Assembly: GCF_050433125.1 (NCBI RefSeq)
Contig: NZ_JBNPXV010000004.1
Coordinates: 124,001-188,000 of the forward strand
Origin: Roseimarinus sediminis
GTDB lineage: Bacteria > Bacteroidota > Bacteroidia > Bacteroidales > Prolixibacteraceae
DNA length: 64,000 bases
Reading direction: 5' to 3'
Both the position numbers and the translations under genes were made by a program. Position 1 is the first letter of the stretch. The number at the start of each line of letters is the position of its first letter. The notes beneath the pieces were generated by a model. That model was not told the origin of the DNA. It saw only the letters and a list, made by a program, of their open reading frames with translations, and searched no databases. Of this stretch, positions 16,093-24,910 are shown piece after piece.

Positions 16093-17700
16093 ATGAAACT
16101 GTTTATAAAAAGCTTTCTGGCGATGACCTTGCTCCTGATGGGTTACAACGTGTCGGCACAGGATGTACAAAATCAATCGTTCAAGTTCAACCGGATGTTG
16201 CAACTGATAGATAATTACTATGTCGATTCGACCGACATGGAAAAGCTAACCGAGGCGGCCATTATTAATATGTTGAGTGAGCTCGATCCGCATTCGGTGT
16301 ATATTTCGAAGGAAGAGGTTGAAAAGATGAACGAACCGCTGCAGGGCAGTTTCGATGGAATTGGTATATCATTCAGCATATTGCGTGACACCCTGATGGT
16401 TGTTCAAACCATCCCAGGTGGCCCTTCTGAAAAAGTAGGCCTGCAGGCCGGCGATCGTATTTTGTTCATCGACGATGAATTGGTGGCCGGCGTTGGTTTG
16501 ACCAATCAAATGGTTTTCGATCGTTTGCGGGGTAAAAAGGGAACCCTGGTCAGCGTGAAAATAATGAGGAAGGATGAGAAAGGATTGCTTGAATTTGAAA
16601 TTATCAGGGATAAGATTCCAATTTACAGTCTCGATGCTTCCTACATGTTAAATAAGCAAACCGGCTACATCAAGCTGAACCGCTTTTCGGCAACCACTAC
16701 CCAGGAGTTTTTATCGGCCATCAGAGAACTGAAGAAAGAAAATGAGATGGAAAACCTGGTGCTCGATTTAAGAGGAAACGGGGGAGGTTATCTGAAATCG
16801 GCTTACGAAATCAGTGATCAGTTTCTCGATGCCAACAAGCTGATTGTATTTACCGAAGGCCTGAAAAATCCAAAGAAAGAATACAAAGCGACTTATAACG
16901 GTGAATTTCTGAAAGGGCGGGTGGTCGTTTTGATTGATGGCGGATCGGCTTCGGCCAGTGAAATTGTTTCGGGTGCTGTGCAGGACTGGGACCGGGGCAT
17001 CATTATTGGCCGGCGTTCGTTCGGAAAAGGATTGGTACAACAGCCGTATTACCTGGGTGATGGTTCGATGGTTCGCCTAACCACTGCTTATTACTACACC
17101 CCGAGTGGCCGGTGCATACAAAAACCTTACGAAGCAGGCAGCGATGATTATCGAAACGATTATGCCGAGCGCCTGGCGCATGGAGAATTATTCAATAAGG
17201 ACAGTATTGCCGTTAACGACTCACTCATTTATACCACGCTGATTTCGAAACGAAATGTATATGGCGGGGGCGGGGTGATCCCTGATGTATTTATTCCACT
17301 TGATACCTCGGCCAATTACGCATACTACAACCAGTTGTTGCGACGGAGTGTTGTGAATCAGTTCGTGATTGATTACGTCGATTCCCATCGCGATGAAATG
17401 AAAAAAACCTATACGACCTTTAAAGCCTTCAATGAACAATTCGAGATTGGAGATGATTTACTGGAAGCTTTATGGGAAGCAGGTGACAAGAAAGGCATTG
17501 AACGAAACGAAGCATCCATTGAATTTATTGGCAGCCATGCCAAACGTCATCTGAAGGCAATCATCGCCCGTGACCTGTGGAACTCGAGTGAGTATTACGA
17601 AGTTGTAAATGGTGATGATGATGAAATCATTAAGGCTTTGGAATTGTTGAATCAACCGGCCAAATACGAAGCCATACTTAAAGGCAGGGTTAATGAGTGA
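16093..17700 (+). CDS. S41-family C-terminal processing peptidase
   Basis: 535-residue periplasmic serine protease of the CtpA/Tsp type. A signal peptide (about 1-22, VSAQ) is followed by an N-terminal helical region, a PDZ domain (about 85-165, with IPGGPSEKVGLQAGDRIL) and the S41 domain. Its catalytic dyad is Ser287 in GGSASASE and Lys312 in SFGKG, 25 residues apart as in Tsp. An added C-terminal helical part of about 180 residues is common in Bacteroidota members. Probable role is trimming or degrading envelope proteins. It is the first gene of a run in which each gene overlaps the next. Confidence 0.93.
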   Translation: MKLFIKSFLAMTLLLMGYNVSAQDVQNQSFKFNRMLQLIDNYYVDSTDMEKLTEAAIINMLSELDPHSVYISKEEVEKMNEPLQGSFDGIGISFSILRDTLMVVQTIPGGPSEKVGLQAGDRILFIDDELVAGVGLTNQMVFDRLRGKKGTLVSVKIMRKDEKGLLEFEIIRDKIPIYSLDASYMLNKQTGYIKLNRFSATTTQEFLSAIRELKKENEMENLVLDLRGNGGGYLKSAYEISDQFLDANKLIVFTEGLKNPKKEYKATYNGEFLKGRVVVLIDGGSASASEIVSGAVQDWDRGIIIGRRSFGKGLVQQPYYLGDGSMVRLTTAYYYTPSGRCIQKPYEAGSDDYRNDYAERLAHGELFNKDSIAVNDSLIYTTLISKRNVYGGGGVIPDVFIPLDTSANYAYYNQLLRRSVVNQFVIDYVDSHRDEMKKTYTTFKAFNEQFEIGDDLLEALWEAGDKKGIERNEASIEFIGSHAKRHLKAIIARDLWNSSEYYEVVNGDDDEIIKALELLNQPAKYEAILKGRVNE

Positions 17701-18298
17701 TCAGGTACTACAATGGCTGGCCCTTCACTGGGTCGAAGTTGCAGGTACCCTTCTCGGAATAACTTATGTTTTTCTTTCAATCAGGCAAAACATCCTGACC
17801 TGGTTGCTGGGACTGCTGACTTCACTGCTTTATATTTATGTTTTCTTTAGTTCGAAATTTTATGCCGACATGGTACTCCAGGTTTACTATGTATGGGTAA
17901 GTATTTATGGCTGGATTTTATGGTCGAAGGGAAAGAAAACAGGGCATGGCCGCGAGGAGCTGCCCGTGACTTTGCTTAGTGTGAAAGAGGCCTGGCGCTT
18001 GTTGCTTGTTGCGCTCATCCTTTGGCTGGGCATCTTCGCGGTACTCAAATACTACACCGATTCGCCCGTTCCTTTTGGCGATGCTTTTACCACGGCTTTC
18101 AGCATTGTAGCCACCTGGATGCTTGCCCGTAAAATTCTTGAGCACTGGATTGTTTGGATCGTAGTCGATTTTGTTTCTCTCATACTCTATCTTTACAAAG
18201 GTTTGTATCCAACTTCGGTCATGTTTGTAATTTACACTGCTGCGGCCTGGTGGGGTTATGTTGAATGGAAACGAAGCAGGAAGAAACAAGCAGCATGA
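17693..18298 (+). CDS. pnuC: Nicotinamide riboside transporter PnuC
   Basis: 201 residues with about seven hydrophobic helices. The family signature is present: an N-terminal W-rich first helix region, then FYADMVLQVYYVWVSIYGWI, where aromatic residues line the nicotinamide riboside site, and a C-terminal WWGYVEWKR segment. PnuC carries NR down its gradient, and the NR is trapped by phosphorylation. The next gene is the matching kinase, with its start codon overlapping this stop (ATGA). The gene also overlaps the upstream protease by 8 nt. Inner-membrane location. Confidence 0.93.
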   Translation: MSDQVLQWLALHWVEVAGTLLGITYVFLSIRQNILTWLLGLLTSLLYIYVFFSSKFYADMVLQVYYVWVSIYGWILWSKGKKTGHGREELPVTLLSVKEAWRLLLVALILWLGIFAVLKYYTDSPVPFGDAFTTAFSIVATWMLARKILEHWIVWIVVDFVSLILYLYKGLYPTSVMFVIYTAAAWWGYVEWKRSRKKQAA

Positions 18299-18825
18299 AA
18301 GCATCATTAAAAATAGTACTCACCGGTGCCGAATCAACCGGGAAAAGTACCCTGGCCGAAGGCCTGGCCCGGCACTTCAACAGCATTTGGATTCCTGAGC
18401 TGGCAAGAACCTACGTGCAACAACTCGACCATCATTACAGTTATGCCGATATTGAAAACATTGCACGCATGCAAATTCAGCAGGAAGCGGCCATCGGTAC
18501 GAACAGCCCTTTTGTTTTTTTTGATACCTGGCTGCTGATTACCAAGGTGTGGTTCGATTTTGTTTATCAAAAACACCCGGTGTGGCTCGATCAGGCCATA
18601 GCGGAAAGTAACATCGATCATTTTTTGCTTTGTGATATTGACATGCCATGGATTGATGATCCACTCAGGGAAAATGGCGGAGAAAACCGTAAATTGCTGC
18701 ATGAACGTTACCTTATGGAATTGGAGCATTACGGCTTCCACTACACGCTTGTAAGCGGAACCGATGAGACCCGTTTGGCGAATGCGATAAAAATTGTAGA
18801 ACAAATAAAACAACTGAACAGATGA
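18295..18825 (+). CDS. NadR-like ribosylnicotinamide kinase (AAA domain)
   Basis: 176 residues from the ATG that overlaps the pnuC stop. A P-loop GAESTGKST occupies residues 11-19, followed by PELARTYVQQL, the pattern of the C-terminal kinase domain of NadR. The NadR nucleotidyltransferase and DNA-binding domains are absent, so this is a stand-alone kinase phosphorylating NR to NMN. With PnuC it forms an NAD salvage pair. An earlier in-frame ATG (18265) lies inside pnuC and is less likely. Its stop overlaps the pdxB start. Confidence 0.88.
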   Translation: MKASLKIVLTGAESTGKSTLAEGLARHFNSIWIPELARTYVQQLDHHYSYADIENIARMQIQQEAAIGTNSPFVFFDTWLLITKVWFDFVYQKHPVWLDQAIAESNIDHFLLCDIDMPWIDDPLRENGGENRKLLHERYLMELEHYGFHYTLVSGTDETRLANAIKIVEQIKQLNR

Positions 18826-19946
18826 AATTTGTAATCGACGATAAGATACCCTATATCAAAGGCGCACTCGAAGCCTTTGGCGAAGTGCTTTATTTGCCAG
18901 GAAAGGCAACCACTTCTGAAGTGGTTCGCGATGCCGATGCCCTGATCACCCGTACTCGTACCCGTTGCAATGCCGGGCTGCTCGAAGGTTCTTCGGTGAA
19001 AATGATTGCCACAGCCACCATTGGATACGATCACATCGACACAGCTTATTGTGCCGAAAAAGGCATCGAATGGACCAATGCGCCCGGTTGTAACAGCTGG
19101 TCGGTGGCACAGTACATTATGGCGGCCTTGCATCACCTGGCACAAAGCAGAAGGCTGCCACTCGATGAATTCACACTGGGTGTGGTGGGAGCCGGCAATG
19201 TGGGGTCGAAAGTGGCCCGTCTGGCTGCCCTCATTGGCATGAAGGTGCTGGTGAACGATCCGCCTCGCCAGCGGAAAGAGGGCGACGATGGTTTTGTTTC
19301 GCTGGAAACAATTCAGGACGAAGCCGACATCATTACTTTTCATACACCGCTTAGCCGCGAAGGTGCCGATGCCACCTTTCATCTGGCCAATGCTGCTTTC
19401 TTTGAGGGATGTCGCAAAGGGCTGATTTTTATTAATTCATCGCGGGGCGAAGTGATGGATACGGCTGCAGTACTCAACAGCATTGAAAATGGCGTGATTT
19501 CGGAAGCCATTATCGATTGCTGGGAGAACGAGCCGGACATTGACCGCGTGTTGCTCGAAAAGGCTTTCATCGCAACACCTCATATTGCAGGCTATTCGAA
19601 AGACGGAAAGGCCAATGGTACCAGCATGAGCATTCAGGCCCTCAGCCGCAGGTTTAAGCTGGGGATCGATGACTGGCAATGTGAAAACGTAGAATTGCCT
19701 TCGGAAACGAATATTAAATTAAACGGTAAAAATAAAACGAAACAGGAAATCGTGAGTGAAGCCATCCTGGCCACTTATCCCATTTGGGAAGACAGTGAAC
19801 GACTGAAACAGTCTCCCGAAACATTTGAGAAGCAAAGGGGCGATTATCCGCTAAGGCGTGAATTTCCGGTTTTTACGCTTGAATTTAGTGAGGTTGACGA
19901 AGCGCTTGCAAGGCTTTTAAGTCAGTTGGGTTTTCAGATCAGGTAA
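18822..19946 (+). CDS. pdxB: Erythronate-4-phosphate dehydrogenase
   Basis: 374 residues. Oxidises 4-phosphoerythronate in the DXP-dependent route to pyridoxal phosphate, using NAD. It is a D-2-hydroxyacid dehydrogenase: Rossmann motif G-x-V-G-A-G-N-V-G at 120-128, catalytic Arg208 (NSSRGE), Glu237 and His254 (TPHIAGYS). The APGCNSWSVAQY segment (88-98) is typical of PdxB, as is the C-terminal extension of about 90 residues. It overlaps the kinase gene by 4 nt. The operon thus joins NAD salvage to an NAD-dependent PLP enzyme; pdxJ is about 28 kb away in this window. Confidence 0.93.
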   Translation: MKFVIDDKIPYIKGALEAFGEVLYLPGKATTSEVVRDADALITRTRTRCNAGLLEGSSVKMIATATIGYDHIDTAYCAEKGIEWTNAPGCNSWSVAQYIMAALHHLAQSRRLPLDEFTLGVVGAGNVGSKVARLAALIGMKVLVNDPPRQRKEGDDGFVSLETIQDEADIITFHTPLSREGADATFHLANAAFFEGCRKGLIFINSSRGEVMDTAAVLNSIENGVISEAIIDCWENEPDIDRVLLEKAFIATPHIAGYSKDGKANGTSMSIQALSRRFKLGIDDWQCENVELPSETNIKLNGKNKTKQEIVSEAILATYPIWEDSERLKQSPETFEKQRGDYPLRREFPVFTLEFSEVDEALARLLSQLGFQIR

Positions 19947-19978
19947 TTTTTATCGGGCGTATCAACGCTGTTTTTGAA

Positions 19979-20026
19979 AGAAAAGCCACACAAAATAAGC
20001 AAGCACTTATGCTGTGTGGCTTTTTT
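19979..20026. terminator. Bidirectional terminator between pdxB and the URO-D gene
   Basis: Stem AAAAGCCACACA with TGTGTGGCTTTT enclosing a second short stem (ATAAG/CTTAT). T-runs are present in both directions, so it can end both convergent transcripts. Confidence 0.85.
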
Positions 20027-20028
20027 GC

Positions 20029-21060
20029 TTATTGATAGTCTTTAACCGCCTGAAGCAGCGCGTTGATGTTTTCACTTCTGACTCCCGGAGGCATTCCTCC
20101 GCCGCACGAAACAATCAGCTTTGAATGATCGGTTACCGAAGCAAGCAGCTCTACCGTTTGCCGGTAAACTTCCTCGGGCGTGCAGGCTGCAAGCACATCG
20201 CGGGGAGGCAGGCTTCCGAGCACTACCAACTGATGATTGGTGGCTTCATGGATTTCGTCGATCGTGAGATCGAGTCCCGGGTTATACAGGTTTATGCCCA
20301 TTGCAGGATAGTGTTTCACCGACATGCTGCAATCGGCATCGTTGTGGAAGAACTTGACCGGGCAGTCAACATCGTACAATTCTTTCAAATAAGGGAAGCC
20401 AAATTCAAGAAACTGATCTTCACCAATGAAGCCGACAATGTCGTCGAGCATCATGATTCCCTCTATGTCGCTGATTTTCTGGCGTTGTAAACGATGCCAT
20501 TCTTTCAGAAAGTCGGTAATGATGCGCATCAGTCGATGTATTCTGTCGGGATCCATCATCATGGTAGTGAGCAATTCAGTAGTGCCCATCAGGAAGGATG
20601 CAATGTTGAGTGGTCCCCGCGAAACCGAGAAGCGGATTTTATGTCCTTTTTTTTCCAAAATTGTTCTGGAAAGCTTTAAACGGTTGAGCATAAAGGGCAA
20701 CAAACCATCGGTTTGAGGATCGGGTGTTCGAAGTGTATCGATTGCTTCGGGTGCATGAATCACTTTGTCGGCAAAGGGAAATTCGTTGGGATAAAAAACC
20801 GAGCGGGCACCAAAGGCCGAAGGTTCGGTACACATCCCGTATTCGCTCCAGAAACCCGGTAAAAACATTACGTCGGGGAAGGAATCAATGGCTTTCAGGT
20901 TGGCTTTCAACCACTGCTCATCGCTCGAAAAATAATCGAGCAGGCTGATGCCGTACCAGTTGGGCAACCAGGGGCTGTCGATGATAAAGCCAGTTTGCAG
21001 ACTGCCTGTGTAGGTTCCGCTGATGATGGCTTTTAAGTCGTTCCATTGTTGATCGGTCAT
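20029..21060 (-). CDS. Uroporphyrinogen-decarboxylase-family methyltransferase
   Basis: 343 residues of the URO-D superfamily, in the branch containing corrinoid methyltransferases (MtaA/CmuA-like) rather than HemE. Candidate zinc ligands are His and Cys in FHNDADC and the late Cys in SCGGGMPPGVRSENI. SRGPLNIASFLMGTTELL and LDDIVGFIGEDQF match the family's barrel strands. It is divergent from a homocysteine methyltransferase, a corrinoid protein and a reactivation protein, which strongly suggests that it moves a methyl group to or from that corrinoid protein. The methyl donor cannot be inferred from sequence. Confidence 0.82.
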   Translation of the reverse strand: MTDQQWNDLKAIISGTYTGSLQTGFIIDSPWLPNWYGISLLDYFSSDEQWLKANLKAIDSFPDVMFLPGFWSEYGMCTEPSAFGARSVFYPNEFPFADKVIHAPEAIDTLRTPDPQTDGLLPFMLNRLKLSRTILEKKGHKIRFSVSRGPLNIASFLMGTTELLTTMMMDPDRIHRLMRIITDFLKEWHRLQRQKISDIEGIMMLDDIVGFIGEDQFLEFGFPYLKELYDVDCPVKFFHNDADCSMSVKHYPAMGINLYNPGLDLTIDEIHEATNHQLVVLGSLPPRDVLAACTPEEVYRQTVELLASVTDHSKLIVSCGGGMPPGVRSENINALLQAVKDYQ

Positions 21061-21257
21061 AAGTTGATTTTGTTAGTTGATCGTGATTAAATTTTGGTCA
21101 TTTGAAGATAAAACAAAATACAGGCGATTCATAACGAAAGTGCTTCAATTTCCCTGAAATACCAATACTTCCACTATTTTATTCAGCTTTTCCACCACAG
21201 GTGGACTTATTTTGGCTAATTTTCATTTATTTTGAAAACGTTTACATCGAAAACTTT

Positions 21258-21265
21258 TAGTTTTG
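21258..21265 (+). promoter_or_regulatory. Possible -7 element of the corrinoid operon
   Basis: TAGTTTTG fits TAnnTTTG; a TTTG lies at 21231-21234, but the 23-nt spacer is longer than usual. No cobalamin riboswitch consensus was recognised in the 244-bp intergenic region. Confidence 0.4.
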
Positions 21266-21304
21266 TCGGTGTCGTTCGTAAAACTGTAAGCAAAATCGAA
21301 GCAA

Positions 21305-22210
21305 ATGAGGACAACAATAGCTGAAAAAATCAGATCGGGACAAATTCTGGTATCCGACGGAGCGTGGGGAACCTTTCTGCATCAAAAAGGGCTGAAGCCC
21401 GGCGAATGTCCCGAAATGTGGAATCTCGACCATGAAGAGCAGGTGTATGAAATAGCCAGGAGTTACATTGATGCCGGTTCCGACATGATTGAAACCAACA
21501 GCTTTGGTGCTTCATCGTTTAAACTGTCGATGTTTGGAGTTGAAGACAAAGTGGAAGCAGTTAACCGGGCAGCGGCAGCTATTTCGCGCAAAGCAGCCGG
21601 CCCCGACAAGCATGTGCTGGGATCGATCGGGCCAACGGGCAAGATGCTGGTGATGGGCGATGTGAGCTACGAAGCATTGTATGAGGCCTTTGCCATTCAG
21701 GCGAAAGCCCTTGCCGACGGTGGAGCCGATGCCCTGGTCATTGAAACCATGACCGATTTGGATGAGGCCCGGGCAGCGGTGAGTGCAGCCCGCGATTATA
21801 CCAGTTGTGAGATCATTTGTACCATGACCTTTGATGCGGGGCCCGATGGCACCTTTCACACCATGATGGGGGTTTCACCTGCCGATATGGTGGAAGCCAT
21901 GACAGCTGCCGGTGCACACATCATTGGCGCCAACTGTGGAAACGGGATTGAAAACATGATTGCCATCGCAAAGGAAATACGAAGTACGGGAACTCAGCTT
22001 CCCCTGCTCATTCATGCCAATGCCGGAGCCCCCGTGTACCGCAATGGTGAAACACATTATTTGGAAAGTCCTGAACAAATGGCCGGCTGGGTCAATGAAT
22101 TACTCGATGCGGGTGCCAATATTATTGGCGGATGTTGCGGCACAACTCCCGCACACATTCAACAAATTGTTCAAGCCGTTAACAACTACCAAGAAAAAAA
22201 AACCAGATAA
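21305..22210 (+). CDS. Homocysteine S-methyltransferase-domain protein
   Basis: 301 residues consisting only of the Hcy-binding TIM barrel found at the N-terminus of MetH and in BHMT. Zinc ligands are present: Cys211 in GANCGNG and Cys277-Cys278 in GGCCGTTP. SDGAWGTFL and ETNSFGA are family signatures. In MetH this domain takes methyl from methylcobalamin to make methionine. The B12 domain and activation domain follow as separate genes, while the folate-binding domain of MetH is missing here. First gene of a three-gene operon; 11 nt separate it from the corrinoid gene. Confidence 0.9.
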   Translation: MRTTIAEKIRSGQILVSDGAWGTFLHQKGLKPGECPEMWNLDHEEQVYEIARSYIDAGSDMIETNSFGASSFKLSMFGVEDKVEAVNRAAAAISRKAAGPDKHVLGSIGPTGKMLVMGDVSYEALYEAFAIQAKALADGGADALVIETMTDLDEARAAVSAARDYTSCEIICTMTFDAGPDGTFHTMMGVSPADMVEAMTAAGAHIIGANCGNGIENMIAIAKEIRSTGTQLPLLIHANAGAPVYRNGETHYLESPEQMAGWVNELLDAGANIIGGCCGTTPAHIQQIVQAVNNYQEKKTR

Positions 22211-22221
22211 GATTAATTGAT

Positions 22222-22896
22222 ATGCAAAACCAGGAAATTTTAAGCAAACTATCGGAATGTGTAGAGTTTGGAAAAGTAAACAAGGCAGCACCTTATCCAC
22301 CGGCCATGAAGGATCAGGATGGAGCAGATGAACTGACCCGGCAGGCGCTCGACATGGGAATTGAACCCAATGTGATTTTGAACGAGGCACTGATTGCAGC
22401 CATGGACAAGGTGGGAGAGAAGTTTACTCAAAAGAAGATTTTTGTTCCTCAGATGCTGATTTCGGCCAAGGCCATGAATGCAGCCATGGAACATTTAAAA
22501 CCATATTTCCAGTCGGGGCAGGTCAAACGAAAAGGAAAAATGATTATCGGTACCGTATCGGGCGATTTGCACGATATAGGCAAAAACCTGGTGGCGATGA
22601 TTGTTGAAGGTGCCGGTTGGGAGATTGTTGATCTGGGGGTCGATGTAAATACAGCAAAGTTTCTCGATGCCATTGCAGCGCATCCGGGTGCTGTGGTTGG
22701 TCTTTCCGCCTTATTGACCACCACCATGGGCAATATGCAGAAAACGGTTGCCGAGATTCATGAAAAACATCCCGATGTGAAACTTCTGATCGGAGGTGCT
22801 CCTGTTAACGAAGATTTCTGCAATGAAATTGGGGCAAATGCCTATGCTGCCGGACCTCAGGAAGCGGTAAGTTATCTGAATTCCCTTGTGGCCTGA
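22222..22896 (+). CDS. Corrinoid (B12-binding) methyl-carrier protein
   Basis: 224 residues: a helical cap domain (about 1-100) followed by a Rossmann-like cobalamin domain. The lower-ligand motif D-x-H-x-x-G is Asp115-Leu-His117-Asp-Ile-Gly120, within TVSGDLHDIGKN. VVGLSALLTTTM and LLIGGAPV are the other B12-contact loops. The architecture equals MtaC/MtbC-type carriers and the MetH B12 module. It lies between a homocysteine methyltransferase and a reactivation protein, so it probably shuttles a methyl group between the URO-D enzyme and homocysteine. Confidence 0.93.
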   Translation: MQNQEILSKLSECVEFGKVNKAAPYPPAMKDQDGADELTRQALDMGIEPNVILNEALIAAMDKVGEKFTQKKIFVPQMLISAKAMNAAMEHLKPYFQSGQVKRKGKMIIGTVSGDLHDIGKNLVAMIVEGAGWEIVDLGVDVNTAKFLDAIAAHPGAVVGLSALLTTTMGNMQKTVAEIHEKHPDVKLLIGGAPVNEDFCNEIGANAYAAGPQEAVSYLNSLVA

Positions 22897-22906
22897 TCAA
22901 TTGCGA

Positions 22907-23617
22907 ATGATGCAAAGCAGGAAAACGGAGCAATTCAGTTTCAGCGGTGCTGCCTTAAAAGTCGATCGTGAGCAAATTCTGAAAGGAATGGCCATGAAAG
23001 CTGCCGACAGTGATGACTATCTTGATCGGTTGATTGACCAGCTGATGATGGAATGCAAGCTGTTGGCTGAACCTGCCGGGTGGGTCCACTGGTACAAAAA
23101 TCCGTTGATTGATGTTGTGAACCAGCGTATTGAAGTAGCAGGAGCTCAATTTTCAACGGCGAAGACCGTCAGTGGCATGTTGAAGAAAACAGAGCTGCTT
23201 GCGGTTTTTGCCGTAAGCATAGGGCATGAGGTTGAGCAGTTTTCAAAGGCTGCTTTTACCGAAGGCAATGCACTCGAGGGCCTGATTGTTGATCTGATTG
23301 GTTCAGAACTGGCTGAAGCAACGGCCGATTGCCTTCAGGCTGAAATTGAAAAAAGTGCTGCTGCTCTTGGCTTGCAATGCAGCATGCGTTTTAGTCCGGG
23401 CTACTGCAATTGGCCGGTAAGCGATCAGTCAAAATTGTTTGCACTTTTTGATGAGGGTAGCTGTTCCATCAGGCTCAACAATTCATCGTTGATGTCGCCG
23501 GTAAAATCGGTAAGTGGTTTTATAGGTGCTGGCAGTAAAATGAAGAAAGTAAATTACAAGTGCAGCCTGTGCAATGACCAACATTGCATAATGAGAAGGA
23601 GAAATTTGCACGCTTAA
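22907..23617 (+). CDS. MetH activation-domain-like protein (corrinoid reactivation)
   Basis: 236 residues. The C-terminal half contains RFSPGYCNWPVSDQSKLF, the signature of the AdoMet-binding activation domain of cobalamin-dependent methionine synthase. It ends with a Cys-rich tail (CSLCNDQHC). In MetH this domain lets an oxidised Co(II) cofactor be reduced and remethylated with AdoMet; a stand-alone version would reactivate the corrinoid protein encoded just upstream. The start at 22907 (or the adjacent ATG at 22910) lies 10 nt after the upstream stop; a TTG at 22886 would overlap it and is less likely. Confidence 0.87.
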   Translation: MMQSRKTEQFSFSGAALKVDREQILKGMAMKAADSDDYLDRLIDQLMMECKLLAEPAGWVHWYKNPLIDVVNQRIEVAGAQFSTAKTVSGMLKKTELLAVFAVSIGHEVEQFSKAAFTEGNALEGLIVDLIGSELAEATADCLQAEIEKSAAALGLQCSMRFSPGYCNWPVSDQSKLFALFDEGSCSIRLNNSSLMSPVKSVSGFIGAGSKMKKVNYKCSLCNDQHCIMRRRNLHA

Positions 23618-23804
23618 ACAAGGGTGATTGAATCCTGTGTTAATCGCCTTCCTTTTGAGAATTTCGCTTCCTGTTTCGATCAATATTTCCACTTCGTAAA
23701 GCGTACTTTTTGCTTTATTTGCACTGTCCATGTTCAGGCAGTCCGTTTTTTGCTTGTTACAAAGTGGAAGTTTTTCATAGAAAATTTTAATTAGTTAGTG
23801 AAAG

Positions 23805-23837
23805 AGGCTGTTGTAATCCCTGCAACAGCCTTATTTT
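23805..23837 (+). terminator. Terminator downstream of the corrinoid operon
   Basis: A 9-bp perfect stem (AGGCTGTTG with CAACAGCCT) and 9-nt loop followed by TATTTTTT. It lies about 190 nt beyond the activation-protein gene and before the flavoprotein gene. Confidence 0.8.
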
Positions 23838-23905
23838 TTCTGATCATTCAACATTTAAGCAGGGTCTGTATTTCAATAATCAGGCATTCTTCTTTCCTTT
23901 GCATT

Positions 23906-24853
23906 ATGGAAGCAATCAAAAAACTATTTGGAACAGAATACCCCGTTGTTGCGGGAGGAATGGTGTGGTGCAGTGGCTGGCGGCTGGCAAGTGCCGTGAG
24001 CAATGCCGGAGGACTTGGCTTAATTGGGGCCGGATCGATGCATCCGCCAACCTTGCTGGAGCATATCCGCAAGGCAAAAGCGGCGACTGATAAGCCCTTT
24101 GGCGTGAATGTGCCGCTACTGTATCCCGAGCAGGAAGCCATTATGGACATCATCGTAAGCGAAGGGGTAAAAATTGTGTTTACCTCGGCCGGGAGTCCCA
24201 AAAAATGGACTTCGTTTCTTCATGACCACGGTATCACTGTGGCCCACGTGGTTTCGAGTGCTGCTTTTGCTGAGAAAAGTGAAGCAGCGGGTGTCGATGC
24301 CATTGTGGCTGAAGGCTTTGAGGCCGGTGGTCATGAAGGAAGAGAAGAAACCACTACCATGGCGCTGATTCCATCGGTAAGGCGCGCTACATCGCTGCCC
24401 TTGCTGGCAGCAGGCGGCATTGGCAGCGGTGAGCAGATGTATGCAGCCATGGCGCTGGGTGCCGACGGGGTGCAAATTGGCTCACTCTTTGCCGCTTCGC
24501 AAGAGTCGTCGGCCCACGAAGCTTTTAAACAAAAGGTAATCGAAACCGGTGAAGGCGGAACCATGTTAACATTGAAACAGCTTGCCCCCGTGCGCTTAAT
24601 CAGAAACCAATTTTTCGAAGAAGTGGAAAAGGCACAATTACGCGGTGCCAACGTTGATGAATTGCGCGAACTACTGGGCAAAGGACGTGCCCGCAAAGGA
24701 ATTTTTGAAGGTGAACTCAATGAAGGCGAACTTGAAATTGGTCAGGTGGCCTCACTAATTAAGGAAATAAAACCGGTCAGCGAAATTATGCAGGGCCTGC
24801 TGGATGAATACCGTGCTGTTTATCGCCGAATGGCTTCGCTGGAGATCCAATAA
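23906..24853 (+). CDS. Nitronate monooxygenase / FabK-like flavoprotein
   Basis: 315 residues from the ATG at 23906, where the family alignment begins (LFGTEYPVVAGGMVWCSGWR). FMN-binding TIM-barrel protein; GFEAGGHEGR, PLLAAGGIGSGEQMYAAMALGADGVQIGS are phosphate-binding and family motifs. Members are either nitronate monooxygenases or FabK-type enoyl-ACP reductases; sequence alone does not decide. A FabI is encoded 6 kb away, which makes a second enoyl reductase unnecessary but not impossible. The longer frame to 23798 runs back through the terminator and is rejected. Monocistronic. Confidence 0.82.
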   Translation: MEAIKKLFGTEYPVVAGGMVWCSGWRLASAVSNAGGLGLIGAGSMHPPTLLEHIRKAKAATDKPFGVNVPLLYPEQEAIMDIIVSEGVKIVFTSAGSPKKWTSFLHDHGITVAHVVSSAAFAEKSEAAGVDAIVAEGFEAGGHEGREETTTMALIPSVRRATSLPLLAAGGIGSGEQMYAAMALGADGVQIGSLFAASQESSAHEAFKQKVIETGEGGTMLTLKQLAPVRLIRNQFFEEVEKAQLRGANVDELRELLGKGRARKGIFEGELNEGELEIGQVASLIKEIKPVSEIMQGLLDEYRAVYRRMASLEIQ

Positions 24854-24910
24854 GACGACTGCGTCATCAGTTATTCTGTGCCTCGATTTTTGCTTTAAAC
24901 AGGGCATGGC

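Noticed and set aside
18741..19382. 213-residue minus-strand frame
   Set aside because: Antisense to pdxB, which has all catalytic residues; a shadow frame.
21061..21304. Cobalamin riboswitch upstream of the corrinoid operon
   Set aside because: The conserved B12-box sequence was not found; only a short CCACC-ACA-GGTGG hairpin is present.
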